The notes under the pieces are model-generated. The model saw nothing but the letters and a program-made list of their open reading frames with translations, had not been told where the DNA came from and did no database searches. Shown in pieces: positions 28,357 through 36,205 of a DNA stretch of 64,000 bases. This DNA comes from Bacteroidota bacterium (GTDB lineage: Bacteria; Bacteroidota; Bacteroidia; B-17B0; Aurantibacillaceae). A program made the position numbers and the translations under genes. Within the stretch, counting starts at the first letter, position 1. The number at the start of each line of letters is the position of its first letter. The stretch is from assembly GCA_017303905.1 (NCBI GenBank), contig JAFLBH010000005.1, positions 291,151-355,150 of the forward strand, in the 5' to 3' direction.

Positions 28357-29097
28357 TCAGAAATTTTTCAGAAAGCTGATAACCACATCTTTTTTTCGTT
28401 GAGAAACCGGTACGCGTTGTCCTCCTTCCATAATCAAAAAGCCACCATCATTCTTTTCGAATTTTTCAATTTTATTGGCGTTAATTAAAAAAGAATTATG
28501 AACACGTAAAAAATCATACGGCTCAAGAATTTCTTCATACTCCTTTAAATTTTTTGAAACGACTATTTGTTTATTGTTATCAATAAAAAAGGTAGTGTAA
28601 ATACCGGAAGCCTCACAGCAAATTAAATCTTTGACTTTAATAATATGAATAGCATCTAATTCTTTCAAAACAATTTTCTTTTCTGATTTAGCCAGGTTTC
28701 TTTCATTCATAACCGCCACCTGCTCCAGAAATAATTTATTCTTAATATTACTCTCTGCCTTTTGCACGCTCTTTGCTAATTCATCAGGATTGATTGGCTT
28801 GGTTAAAAAATCGATGGCGCTAAATCTGAAGGCATCTATCGCATACTTATTATGTGCCGTAATAAAAATTACCTGAAATTTTATCTCACTTAACTTTGAC
28901 AGCATATCCATGCCTGTTCCATCATCCATCTCCACGTCCGTAAAAACAATATCAGGTTGCAATTCGTGAATTTTTTTTAAGCCACTAACAACACCGTCTG
29001 CTTCGGAAACAGAAGTAATTTGCGGACAAAATGCCGTTATCAAATCGACAACCGTTGTTCGGATATTTTTTTCATTATCTATTACGAGTGCCTTCAT
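28357..29097 (-). CDS. LytTR-family response regulator
   Basis: 246 residues. Receiver domain (1-~120) with acidic pocket near DNEKN, phosphoacceptor Asp54 in VFTDVEMDDG, and conserved Thr/Ala and Lys (FLTKPINPDE). The C-terminal LytTR DNA-binding domain (~145-246) contains VSKNLKEYEEILEPYDFLRVHNSFLIN and ends VPVSQRKKDVV. It overlaps the sensor kinase gene by 4 nt (ATGA), so the pair is translationally coupled. Target genes are unknown. Confidence 0.93.
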   Translation of the reverse strand: MKALVIDNEKNIRTTVVDLITAFCPQITSVSEADGVVSGLKKIHELQPDIVFTDVEMDDGTGMDMLSKLSEIKFQVIFITAHNKYAIDAFRFSAIDFLTKPINPDELAKSVQKAESNIKNKLFLEQVAVMNERNLAKSEKKIVLKELDAIHIIKVKDLICCEASGIYTTFFIDNNKQIVVSKNLKEYEEILEPYDFLRVHNSFLINANKIEKFEKNDGGFLIMEGGQRVPVSQRKKDVVISFLKNF

Positions 29098-30959
29098 TTA
29101 TATATTAAAGGTAATATTATTTCTATTTTCACACCATTCGGCTCGTTTGCATTAACACTGAAGCTTGCATTCGACTTCTTTTCCTTATTTAATAAATATA
29201 GTCGGTCTTTCGTGATTTGCATGGCACGCGAAATGTGTTTGTTTGGATTTTCTGACCCCTTACTGATACCGGCTCCGTTATCCTTAATCACTATACATAA
29301 ATCATTGTTTCTGATTTCAAAATTAAGGTCAATTTTCCCTTTATAGTCAATGCTTCCAAATCCATGCTCAATAGAGTTTTCAAGAAACGGTTGAATCAAC
29401 ATAGAAGGAATAAGTGTCTCAGAAGTTTCAACATCATTGGAAATAGTTGTCTCCAAAGAAAATTTATCGTGTTCTTTTAATTGCTGGAGTTCTATATACT
29501 TCTGTATGAACTCTAACTCAGTATCGATAGAAACGTAATCATTATATGAACTCTCCAATGTTTGACGCATTAGGCTGCTGAATTTATATAAATTGAGTGC
29601 TACCTTTTTGCCGTCGTTTTCCTTAACCGCAATTCCCTGTAACATTGTTATGGCATTAAAAAAGAAATGTGGATTAATACGAGAACGATTCAAACGCTGT
29701 TCGGTTTCTAAAACTTTCTGACGGTTCCTAATTAAACTTTGGCGGTAAAAGAATATAATCACAATAATCAGAAGTATAGTTAATGCGATACCAATAGCAA
29801 GTACTCTGATACGTAAATTTTTAATTTCCGCTTCCTGATTTAACTCGCGAATGGTTTTTTCGTTTTGAGCTTTATTATATTTCTGTTCCAATTCAGCAAT
29901 CTTACCGGTATTCTTTACATCAATGATGCTATCATTGATGCGCGTCATGTTTTCGAATGCCCACAATGCTTTATCCGATTTTCCTGCATCGCGCGCCACC
30001 ATGTATACAATATCGTAAGCATTTATAACCGATGATACTACATTTTCATTGAGTGCGTGCATTAAACTGGAGTCAGCATATTTTTCCGCGATATCAAATT
30101 GTTTTTTCTTACGGTAAATATTGGCTTTATCCCCGTTAATAGAATACAACTCCACACGCATCGGAAATACACGCACGATATTATGTGCGCTATCCAAAAA
30201 CTTCAAAGAATTATCGAGGTCTTTTACCTTTAAAGACAAGAATGCTTTCTTTCGATAGTATTGTTCTAATAAACGATTATACGGACCTAACTTAACAGCA
30301 TGAGCACGAATGCCTCCCATAAACATTTCAATGGTATCGAGGTATTTCCTTTCCTTAAAATCCTGATACATGTTGTTGTAACGGTTAGCAAGAATATTGT
30401 ATAAATGATATTTTTTATAGGATTCCGGTAAACGGCTGATGTAATTCTTTGCCGCGATGGCATAATCACGTGCCTTTTCAGGCTGACTCATTTTTACAAA
30501 AATATTTGCAACACGTAAATTACATTCTGCCAATTTCAATGTGCTTTTTTCTGTGTTTGCAAGCTCCATCATTTTTAATCCGTACTCAAGAGCCTTTTCG
30601 TAATTGTTATTATAGAAAGCCAGTTCGGCGCATTCAAAATAATATCGGTACTTACAAGCTTCAGACGTGCCGCCTTTTTCAAATAAATTTCCGGCTAAAT
30701 CCAATAATACTTGTGCCGAATCGGTTTGCGCGTTTTTAATCACCATTTCAGCCTGATACACGTAAGCGTACGCTTTACATTCATCGATACCGTTAGCGAG
30801 GAGGCGCTCTATTTCATTGTTTAGTTTTTCATAGTCGGCAATATCTACCAAACTATCCATTTGCTCTTGCATCTTAACGTAATTAAGACAAGCGCATTGT
30901 TGAGCCTGTAAAAACGGGATAAATAATAAAAGGACAAATGTTGTAAGTATCAGTCGCAT
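29094..30959 (-). CDS. TPR-containing LytS-type sensor histidine kinase
   Basis: 621 residues. Signal peptide MRLILTTFVLLLFIPFLQAQ, a periplasmic TPR-like helical region (~30-370), one membrane helix (~384-404), a His_kinase domain with phosphoacceptor His431 in RINPHFFFNA, and a HATPase region (QPFLENSIEHGFG ... KDNGAGIS). Autophosphorylates and signals to the overlapping LytTR regulator. The signal is unknown; TPR input domains on this kinase type are common in Bacteroidota. Confidence 0.93.
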   Translation of the reverse strand: MRLILTTFVLLLFIPFLQAQQCACLNYVKMQEQMDSLVDIADYEKLNNEIERLLANGIDECKAYAYVYQAEMVIKNAQTDSAQVLLDLAGNLFEKGGTSEACKYRYYFECAELAFYNNNYEKALEYGLKMMELANTEKSTLKLAECNLRVANIFVKMSQPEKARDYAIAAKNYISRLPESYKKYHLYNILANRYNNMYQDFKERKYLDTIEMFMGGIRAHAVKLGPYNRLLEQYYRKKAFLSLKVKDLDNSLKFLDSAHNIVRVFPMRVELYSINGDKANIYRKKKQFDIAEKYADSSLMHALNENVVSSVINAYDIVYMVARDAGKSDKALWAFENMTRINDSIIDVKNTGKIAELEQKYNKAQNEKTIRELNQEAEIKNLRIRVLAIGIALTILLIIVIIFFYRQSLIRNRQKVLETEQRLNRSRINPHFFFNAITMLQGIAVKENDGKKVALNLYKFSSLMRQTLESSYNDYVSIDTELEFIQKYIELQQLKEHDKFSLETTISNDVETSETLIPSMLIQPFLENSIEHGFGSIDYKGKIDLNFEIRNNDLCIVIKDNGAGISKGSENPNKHISRAMQITKDRLYLLNKEKKSNASFSVNANEPNGVKIEIILPLIYK

Positions 30960-30967
30960 ATCTGATT

Positions 30968-30975
30968 CAAATATA
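30968..30975 (-). promoter_or_regulatory. -7 promoter box of the TPR kinase operon
   Basis: TATATTTG on the minus strand, 8 nt before the kinase ATG. The -33 region shows only a weak TTCG. A near-leaderless transcript is predicted. Confidence 0.5.
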
Positions 30976-31061
30976 AAGAAATTGAAGCCAGACGAATCAG
31001 ATTTCTAAACAGCTGTACCTAATTTTTAAATAAATGATGTGATTTTACTAAAATCTGCATT

Positions 31062-31724
31062 TTAGATATTCAGGAAATGCATGAACTCATCCAGTTTGTT
31101 TTTTAAATCAAGCTGGTAGTCGCTTTGCTGGAAGGTAGCTTTAATCGTATAGTTATAACGATTAAAAGTTTGGATAATGCGTGAAAGATCTTCTTTATTA
31201 ACCTTAATAGTCACCTCAATCTTATTACTGTCGGGCTGACCGGAAACATGCAGACTTAACACCTTTGCGTCATTTCCCTCGATGATATTTCCGATTTGCG
31301 TGATAGAATAATCGTTTTGATTTAACTCTAACACAATAACACCACCCGGATTTTGAACAGAAATTAAGTTAGAGAGATTTTGCACGAAACCCTTTAAACT
31401 AATGGAACCTTTAAATTTTTCGTTATCATCCAACACCGGCATCACCGTTAGATTTAAAGAAGTCATTAACTTCAGTAAGTCGTAAACATGTTGATGATGA
31501 TGAATAACAGGTTTTATAAGCGGTAATTGTGCTTGCTTAAATGTTTCTTCGGGTTTATTATAATCCAATAAATCACTTTCGGAAACAACACCGATTAATT
31601 CATGATTATTTACAATAGGAAGGTGAGAAACTTTAAATTGCTCCATCCAGTCTAGCGCCATCTCTACAGTATCACTCAGCTTCAGTGGCGGTATTTCGTC
31701 GGTTATAAGATCAGAAACTAACAT
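31062..31724 (-). CDS. CBS-domain protein with ACT-like C-terminus
   Basis: 220 residues. Two CBS motifs: LVSDLITDEIPPLKLSDTVEMALDWM...GVVSESDLLDY (1-~60) and LMTSLNLTVMPVLDDNEKFKGSISLKGF (~75-130). A C-terminal ACT-like fold (~135-215, GVIVLELNQNDYSITQIGNIIEG) follows. The layout resembles AcuB-type proteins. It probably senses an adenosine nucleotide or other small ligand; the regulated process is unknown. No partner gene is adjacent. Confidence 0.85.
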   Translation of the reverse strand: MLVSDLITDEIPPLKLSDTVEMALDWMEQFKVSHLPIVNNHELIGVVSESDLLDYNKPEETFKQAQLPLIKPVIHHHQHVYDLLKLMTSLNLTVMPVLDDNEKFKGSISLKGFVQNLSNLISVQNPGGVIVLELNQNDYSITQIGNIIEGNDAKVLSLHVSGQPDSNKIEVTIKVNKEDLSRIIQTFNRYNYTIKATFQQSDYQLDLKNKLDEFMHFLNI

Positions 31725-31731
31725 CTACCTT

Positions 31732-31739
31732 CAAATTTA
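31732..31739 (-). promoter_or_regulatory. -7 promoter box of the CBS protein gene
   Basis: TAAATTTG on the minus strand, 7 nt upstream of the ATG at 31724. Confidence 0.45.
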
Positions 31740-31839
31740 ATCAATCTTATTATTTTAAACGTAAATTTTATTAACTAGTTGCGCCCTTTTAGCAATAATT
31801 AATATTTATTTAAAACGTCAGAATTTTACACATATTGCT

Positions 31840-31847
31840 TAGCTTTG
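31840..31847 (+). promoter_or_regulatory. -7 promoter box of pdxJ
   Basis: TAGCTTTG, perfect TAnnTTTG, 10 nt upstream of the pdxJ ATG. The divergent CBS gene has its own box about 100 nt away on the other strand. Confidence 0.5.
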
Positions 31848-31857
31848 TGGACTCAAA

Positions 31858-32574
31858 ATGGCTAAACTAAGCGTAAACATCAATAAAATTGCCACACTCC
31901 GTAACTCAAGAGGCGGCAATATGCCTGATTTAATTAAGGCGGCTATTGACATTGAACGCTTTGGCGCAGAAGGGATAACGGTTCACCCACGCCCGGATGA
32001 AAGACATATAAAATATGCCGACGTTTACGAACTTAAAAAAGTTGTAAAAACCGAGTTTAACATTGAAGGAAATCCTAAAGAACAAAAATTTGTTGATCTT
32101 GTTTTAGCCGTTAAGCCAACCCAGGTAACTTTGGTTCCCGACTCAACCGGACAATTAACCTCTGATCACGGATGGGATACGATTTCCAATAGAGATTACT
32201 TAAAAGAGATTATTGCTGTATTTAAAAATGCGGGCATCCGTACTTCTATTTTTGTTGACGCGGATCTTAAAATGGTTGAAGGTGCCAAAGAAACCGGAAC
32301 CGATAGAATAGAATTATACACCGAAAGCTACGCGCATTATTACAAAGAAAAACGGGAAGAAATTATTAAACCGTTTACTGCAGCCGCTATTCGTGCTAAT
32401 GAATTGGGATTAGGTATTAATGCGGGGCACGATTTAAATTTAGATAATCTAAAATTTTTCAAACAAAATATTCCAGGTTTATTGGAGGTTTCAATTGGAC
32501 ACGCTCTGATAAGCGATGCGCTTTATTTTGGCTTAGAGAATACAGTTCAGATGTATTTACGAGAATTAGGCTAA
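31858..32574 (+). CDS. pdxJ: Pyridoxine 5'-phosphate synthase
   Basis: 238 residues, normal length for PdxJ. Family motifs: SVNINKIATLRNSRGG at the N-terminus, GITVHPRPDERHI, FNIEGNP, LVPDSTGQLTSDHGWD, and the phosphate-binding GINAGHDLNL and EVSIGHALI. It condenses 1-deoxyxylulose 5-phosphate with 3-amino-2-oxopropyl phosphate in the DXP-dependent vitamin B6 pathway. Monocistronic as far as visible. Confidence 0.96.
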   Translation: MAKLSVNINKIATLRNSRGGNMPDLIKAAIDIERFGAEGITVHPRPDERHIKYADVYELKKVVKTEFNIEGNPKEQKFVDLVLAVKPTQVTLVPDSTGQLTSDHGWDTISNRDYLKEIIAVFKNAGIRTSIFVDADLKMVEGAKETGTDRIELYTESYAHYYKEKREEIIKPFTAAAIRANELGLGINAGHDLNLDNLKFFKQNIPGLLEVSIGHALISDALYFGLENTVQMYLRELG

Positions 32575-32577
32575 CGG

Positions 32578-32596
32578 CACTTCGACAAGCTCAGTG
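32578..32596. repeat. REP-like intergenic element CACTTCGACAAGCTCAGTG
   Basis: A 19-bp sequence with complementary CACT/AGTG ends, 4 nt after the pdxJ stop. Near-identical sequences recur between genes in many bacterial genomes (recollection). It is related in style to the TCGACTCCGCTCGA element between kdnA and kdnB. Confidence 0.45.
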
Positions 32597-32664
32597 ACCA
32601 CATTCACTTGAAAAAATTAATTTATTAAACCACGGATGTTTAGTTTATCGAAGCCATTTCCAAA

Positions 32665-33117
32665 CTAACGAATGAACAATCCCCACTCATCATCAAAATC
32701 ATCTTTCTCCATTTTATGTATCTCTTTTACCCACGCTTTAAACAATTCACGGAACTCTTCAATATCAATTCTCAAAACATTAACGTAATTCTTATCCGCT
32801 TCAGTCATATGTTTCAGTCCTGTTGTAGCTGTCAACATCCATTCTGCATGCCATCTGACTATAGCAGCATTCTGCATTGCAATTAGCCAACTGCCACTTC
32901 CAACCGCTCCTGCTATTTTTGTCACCATCATCAGAGCTGATTCGTTAAGGTGAAATTCATACATCTCCTTATCATCACCTTTCAATGTTGATCCTAACAA
33001 CCTTGCTGTTTTCAAAATATCCATTGCCTTCTGATAAATCGGCATGTTACTTTTGTGCTTTTGTTTTCGATTAAAATCGTCATCGTTGGGGTTATCTACA
33101 AACCAATCGTCTTCCAT
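32665..33117 (-). CDS. Conserved-looking hypothetical protein
   Basis: 150 residues, cytosolic. An acidic Asp/Asn-rich N-terminus (EDDWFVDNPNDDDFNRK) is followed by long helices and an acidic C-terminus (KMEKDDFDDEWGLF). A central GAVGSGSWLIAMQNAAIVRWHAEWML segment looks like a helix-helix core. No family recognised. It lies 28 nt from the ORF end of pgeF on the same strand and is probably cotranscribed with it, which does not by itself suggest a function. Confidence 0.65.
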   Translation of the reverse strand: MEDDWFVDNPNDDDFNRKQKHKSNMPIYQKAMDILKTARLLGSTLKGDDKEMYEFHLNESALMMVTKIAGAVGSGSWLIAMQNAAIVRWHAEWMLTATTGLKHMTEADKNYVNVLRIDIEEFRELFKAWVKEIHKMEKDDFDDEWGLFIR

Positions 33118-33145
33118 AAAATTCTAACTATCTGTTTTTTTAAAA

Positions 33146-33877
33146 TTATTTTATTCCTATCAAAGCCAGCATTCTTCCAGTTTTCCCTTTCTCCAAACGA
33201 TATGAATAAAATTTAGCATTATCGGAAATAGTGCAACGATCCGATATTTCAATGTTATTTTCCTTCACACCGAATTGTATTAACTGCTTTTTATTCGCCA
33301 ATTTTAAATCAACATAATATTTATTCTTGCTCGTGTTATACCATTTTTCATCCTCCGAAAAATGAATGGCTACTTCCTCCCCTACTTCAAAATTGTTTTT
33401 ACCAATACAGGCTCCAATAAAAGCAAGGCAGTCTTCGCCCTTAGTTCCATATTGCTCCTGCATTAACTTCATTGTTTCGCTTACAATCTTTGCTACAGTT
33501 CCCCTCCATCCTGCATGAATAGCTGCAACCGCTTTATTCTTTGTATCATAAATTAAAACCGGCGTGCAATCAGCAATAGTAACGCACGCATACACATTTG
33601 GCTTGTTCGTAATTATGGCATCATAACCTTCAGCGCCTTGCGGCTTGTCAGCTACCAATATTTTATTGTCATGAATCTGATGACTGTATGCAAGCTGATC
33701 AATTGTTATACCTAACTGATTTAAAAACTCATCGCGGGTTTGATGACGGTCGAATAAATCGTTTTCATTACTGAATTCAGTGACAGGCTTCTTGCCGGCC
33801 TGCTGCAATAAATCATTTAAACGCGTACTTTGCGCAGCGATGAGATTGTGTGGTTTGAATATTGAAGGAATGAGCAT
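33146..33877 (-). CDS. pgeF: Peptidoglycan editing factor PgeF (multicopper-oxidase-like laccase domain, YfiH family)
   Basis: 243 residues from ATG 33877. The start fits the family N-terminus (MLIPSIFKPHNLIAAQSTR); upstream in-frame codons encode an unrelated hydrophobic stretch. The metal/active-site triad is His69 (SHQIHD), Cys104 (IADCTPVLI) and His121 (AIHAGWRG). Family roles: removal of misincorporated L-Ser from UDP-MurNAc peptide, and purine nucleoside phosphorylase/deaminase activities in related proteins. Confidence 0.92.
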   Translation of the reverse strand: MLIPSIFKPHNLIAAQSTRLNDLLQQAGKKPVTEFSNENDLFDRHQTRDEFLNQLGITIDQLAYSHQIHDNKILVADKPQGAEGYDAIITNKPNVYACVTIADCTPVLIYDTKNKAVAAIHAGWRGTVAKIVSETMKLMQEQYGTKGEDCLAFIGACIGKNNFEVGEEVAIHFSEDEKWYNTSKNKYYVDLKLANKKQLIQFGVKENNIEISDRCTISDNAKFYSYRLEKGKTGRMLALIGIK

Positions 33878-33987
33878 TGGGAATAAAATTAGAAAATGAT
33901 TTGTAAATAATAGATATCTGTACAATCTGTTCTCAACTAAATTCGATTTTGCTATCATTTATAGCAAGAACTTTGGGGTATTCCCGC

Positions 33988-33995
33988 TTAATTTT
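33988..33995 (+). promoter_or_regulatory. Possible -7 box upstream of the transposase gene
   Basis: TAATTTTG fits TAnnTTTG and lies 77 nt before the transposase ATG, outside the REP-like ends. A TTTG at 33971-33974 is only 13 nt away, shorter than usual. Confidence 0.3.
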
Positions 33996-34019
33996 GTGCT
34001 TAATAAAACTGTCAAAAAC

Positions 34020-34070
34020 TCGCCCTTCAAGGCGGATATATACTAACAACTACGGGGTTTAGCCCTGAAA
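34020..34070 (+). repeat. Left composite REP-like end of the transposase unit
   Basis: Two palindromes: CGCCCTTCAAGGCG at 34021-34034 and GGGTTTAGCCC at about 34055-34065, followed by TGAAA. The same two elements occur in reverse order and orientation on the far side of the transposase gene. Confidence 0.75.
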
Positions 34071-34072
34071 TT

Positions 34073-34501
34073 ATGGCATACGTAAACATCTATATTCACG
34101 CTGTTTGGGGAACGAAAAACCGCTATCCCTTTTTAATTCCCGAGGTGAAAACCGCTGTAATAAATCATATTAAACAAAACGCAGTACTAAAGCAAATTCA
34201 CGTTGATTGCATTAACGGGGCTAGTGAACATTTACATTGTTTACTGGCATTAAATGCCGACACAAGTATCGCTAAAACAATGAACTTAATTAAAGGGGAA
34301 TCTGCATTTTGGATAAACAAAAATAAAATTACTACTCTGAAATTTGAATGGGCTGATGAATATTACGCAGCTTCCGTGAGTGGATCCCAATTATATGCTA
34401 TTAGGAATTATATTAAAAATCAGGAAGAACATCATAGAAAGATTCTATTTAAAGAAGAGTGTGAATCCTTTTTGAAAACACATTCTCAGTTTCAGGGCTA
34501 A
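34073..34501 (+). CDS. IS200/RAYT-family Y1 tyrosine transposase
   Basis: 142 residues, a complete single-domain HUH/Y1 transposase. The HUH pair is His53-x-His55 in SEHLHCLLAL, and the catalytic Tyr is Tyr113 in RNYIKNQEEHH. The N-terminus YVNIYIHAVWGTKNRYPFL is typical of the IS200-like/RAYT family. The last codons (FQG stop) lie inside the right-hand palindrome TTTCAGGGCTAAAGCCC, so the gene end and the REP end are fused. Such enzymes nick single-stranded DNA next to hairpins; RAYTs are thought to spread REP palindromes. Intact and presumably functional. Whether it is a mobile IS or a domesticated RAYT needs genome-wide copy counts. Confidence 0.88.
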   Translation: MAYVNIYIHAVWGTKNRYPFLIPEVKTAVINHIKQNAVLKQIHVDCINGASEHLHCLLALNADTSIAKTMNLIKGESAFWINKNKITTLKFEWADEYYAASVSGSQLYAIRNYIKNQEEHHRKILFKEECESFLKTHSQFQG

Positions 34502-34545
34502 AGCCCATCAACTATACGTCTAAAGTACACCGCCCTAAAGGGCGG
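34490..34545 (-). repeat. Right composite REP-like end of the transposase unit
   Basis: GGGCTAAAGCCC at 34495-34506 and CCGCCCTAAAGGGCGG at 34530-34545, the inverse complement order of the left end. Confidence 0.75.
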
Positions 34546-34566
34546 AGATGCAGGCCATAACCGCTA

Positions 34567-34847
34567 ACTTCAACATTACACGCCCTTCATAACCTAAAGT
34601 ATAAATGTGAAGAAAAACGTAATCATGAAAAAGTATGGTGGACAATAGTACTTTATTTTCAACTAACATCGCCCTTCATGATCTAAAGTATAAATGTGAA
34701 GAAAAACATAATCATGAAAAAGTATGGTGGACAAAGGCACTCTATCTTCAACTAACATCGCCCTTCATACCCTAAAGTATAAATGTGAAGAGAAGCGTAA
34801 TCGTGAACAAGAATGATGAACAAAGGCACTCTATCTTCAACTAACAT
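34567..34847 (+). repeat. Tandem array of three 89-bp repeats
   Basis: Units begin at 34581, 34670 and 34759, and the same CGCCCTT start appears again at 34848. The period is exactly 89 bp each time. Each unit starts CGCCCTTCAT, continues through a shared CTAAAGTATAAATGTGAAG core, and ends TTCAACTAACAT; units 1 and 2 are the most alike and unit 3 has several base changes. A partial start of a preceding unit (CTTCAACATTACA) is at about 34567. The CGCCCTTCAT head looks like a decayed half of the REP palindrome. No ORF was recognised. Together with the flanking palindromes this accounts for the gene-free stretch 34502-34980. Confidence 0.85.
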
Positions 34848-34902
34848 CGCCCTTTAGGGCGATGCGCTCTCGCGCAACTACCTCCGGGCTTTAGCCCTGA
34901 AA
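34846..34902 (+). repeat. Solo REP-like pair downstream of the 89-bp array
   Basis: The perfect palindrome ATCGCCCTTTAGGGCGAT lies at 34846-34863 and GGGCTTTAGCCC with following TGAAAT at 34886-34902. The order and orientation match the left end of the transposase unit but with no gene, as expected for a non-autonomous REP copy. Confidence 0.75.
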
Positions 34903-34946
34903 TCATTTCTCGCCCTTACCTCTGCCAATCAGGCCTTTACTATAAT

Positions 34947-34980
34947 GCTATAATTCATAGCAACAATAAGCTATCTATTG
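34947..34980. promoter_or_regulatory. Two short dyads upstream of dinB
   Basis: GCTAT-N5-ATAGC at 34947-34961 and CAATA-N7-TATTG at 34964-34980, ending 40 nt before the dinB ATG. These are possible operator sites for a damage-responsive regulator. They do not match a known LexA box with confidence. Confidence 0.35.
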
Positions 34981-35020
34981 TAGTAACTTTCCCTTGAGTT
35001 TTTGCTCCTGTTTTTTACGA

Positions 35021-36205
35021 ATGAACCGCAACGTTATGCATATGGACCTCGACACTTTTTTTGTGTCGGTAGAGCGGAAGATTAATCCAAAGTTAATCGG
35101 CATGCCTGTTTTGGTGGGCGGTACCGGCGACAGAGGTGTTGTTGCTTCCTGCAGTTATGAGGCGCGCGCATTCGGTATACATTCTGCCATGCCCATGAAA
35201 ACCGCCCGCCTTCTTTGTCCGCAAGCTGTTGTGGTGCGTGGCGATCATGAGGCCTACAGTAAACATTCTAATGAGATAACGGATATCATTAAAGAAAGTG
35301 TTCCTGTGTATGAAAAAACTTCCATTGATGAATTTTATATTGATCTCACCGGCATGGATCGTTTTTTTGGTTGCTACAAACTCGCTACCGAATTACGTCA
35401 AAAAATAATTAAAGAATCCGGATTGCCGATTTCATTTGCACTATCAGCCAACAAAACAGTTTCTAAAATTGGTACTGATCAAGCCAAGCCTAACGGACAA
35501 ATACAAATTCCATTTGGTGATGAAAAAATATTTTTAGCGCCCTTATCGGTAAAAAAAATACCAATGGTTGGTGATAAAACGTATCATATCCTTCGCGGAA
35601 TGGGCATCGAAAAAATTAAAACCGTACAGGAAATGCCCATTGAATTGATGCAACAAGTTTTGGGAGAAAATGGAATTTCTATTTGGAAAAAAGCTAACGG
35701 TATCGATACATCCCCTGTTGAACCATATAATGAACGGAAGTCACTTTCTACCGAATGTACTTTTGATAAAGACACCATTGATAATGATTTTTTAATTCGC
35801 AACCTCATCAGCATGACAGAAAAATTATGTTATCAATTGAGAAGCGAAGAAAAATTAACAGCTTGTGTAACCGTTAAAATCCGTTACTCCGATTTCAACA
35901 CTTACTCTACACAAGCTCGCATTGCGTATACAGCTCTCGATAGTACATTAATAGAAAAAGTAAAAGAACTGTTTAATAAATTGTATCAAAAGCGCATGCT
36001 GGTACGACTTATCGGAGTACGCTTTAGTCATTTAATACAGGGAACTTATCAGTTTGATTTGTTTGATGATAGAACGGAACAAATACAATTGTATGAGGCC
36101 ATGGATAAAATGCGTAAACGTTTTGGAACAGATGCCGTATTACGTGCCGCCGGCGTAGGAATTAAACAAAGAGATTTTAATCCGTTTAACGGGATTAAAA
36201 AATAA
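35021..36205 (+). CDS. dinB: DNA polymerase IV-type Y-family polymerase
   Basis: 394 residues from ATG 35021; upstream in-frame TTG codons are not used. Catalytic acidic residues: Asp9 in HMDLDTFFVSVE, and Asp103-Glu104 in SIDEFYIDL. The finger region contains SCSYEARAFGIHSAMPM, and the little finger domain follows. A beta-clamp motif QFDLF lies near residue 345, followed by ~45 residues (RKRFGTDAVLRAAG), as in Bacteroidota/ImuB-like homologues. Translesion synthesis. The stop overlaps the dnaE2-like start by one base (TAATG), so the two are cotranslated. Confidence 0.92.
   Translation: MNRNVMHMDLDTFFVSVERKINPKLIGMPVLVGGTGDRGVVASCSYEARAFGIHSAMPMKTARLLCPQAVVVRGDHEAYSKHSNEITDIIKESVPVYEKTSIDEFYIDLTGMDRFFGCYKLATELRQKIIKESGLPISFALSANKTVSKIGTDQAKPNGQIQIPFGDEKIFLAPLSVKKIPMVGDKTYHILRGMGIEKIKTVQEMPIELMQQVLGENGISIWKKANGIDTSPVEPYNERKSLSTECTFDKDTIDNDFLIRNLISMTEKLCYQLRSEEKLTACVTVKIRYSDFNTYSTQARIAYTALDSTLIEKVKELFNKLYQKRMLVRLIGVRFSHLIQGTYQFDLFDDRTEQIQLYEAMDKMRKRFGTDAVLRAAGVGIKQRDFNPFNGIKK

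Larger units (their letters stand above)
34020..34545 (+). mobile_element. REP/RAYT-type unit: Y1 transposase between inverted composite palindromes
   Basis: A single tyrosine transposase gene is flanked by mirror-image pairs of short palindromes: a CGCCCT..AGGGCG type and a GGGCTTTAGCCC type. This matches the layout of REPtron/RAYT loci or IS200-like elements whose transposase handles hairpin ends. No accessory TnpB gene is present. Exact mobile boundaries cannot be set from one copy. Confidence 0.7.

Noticed and set aside
34073..34501. Complete IS200/IS605 element with tnpB
   Set aside because: No TnpB or IscB frame exists nearby; the next gene is dinB. Only the Y1 transposase is present.
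34581..34847. Possible CRISPR array
   Set aside because: The repeated unit is 89 bp throughout with no unique spacers between short repeats, and no cas genes are near. It is a tandem repeat, not CRISPR.
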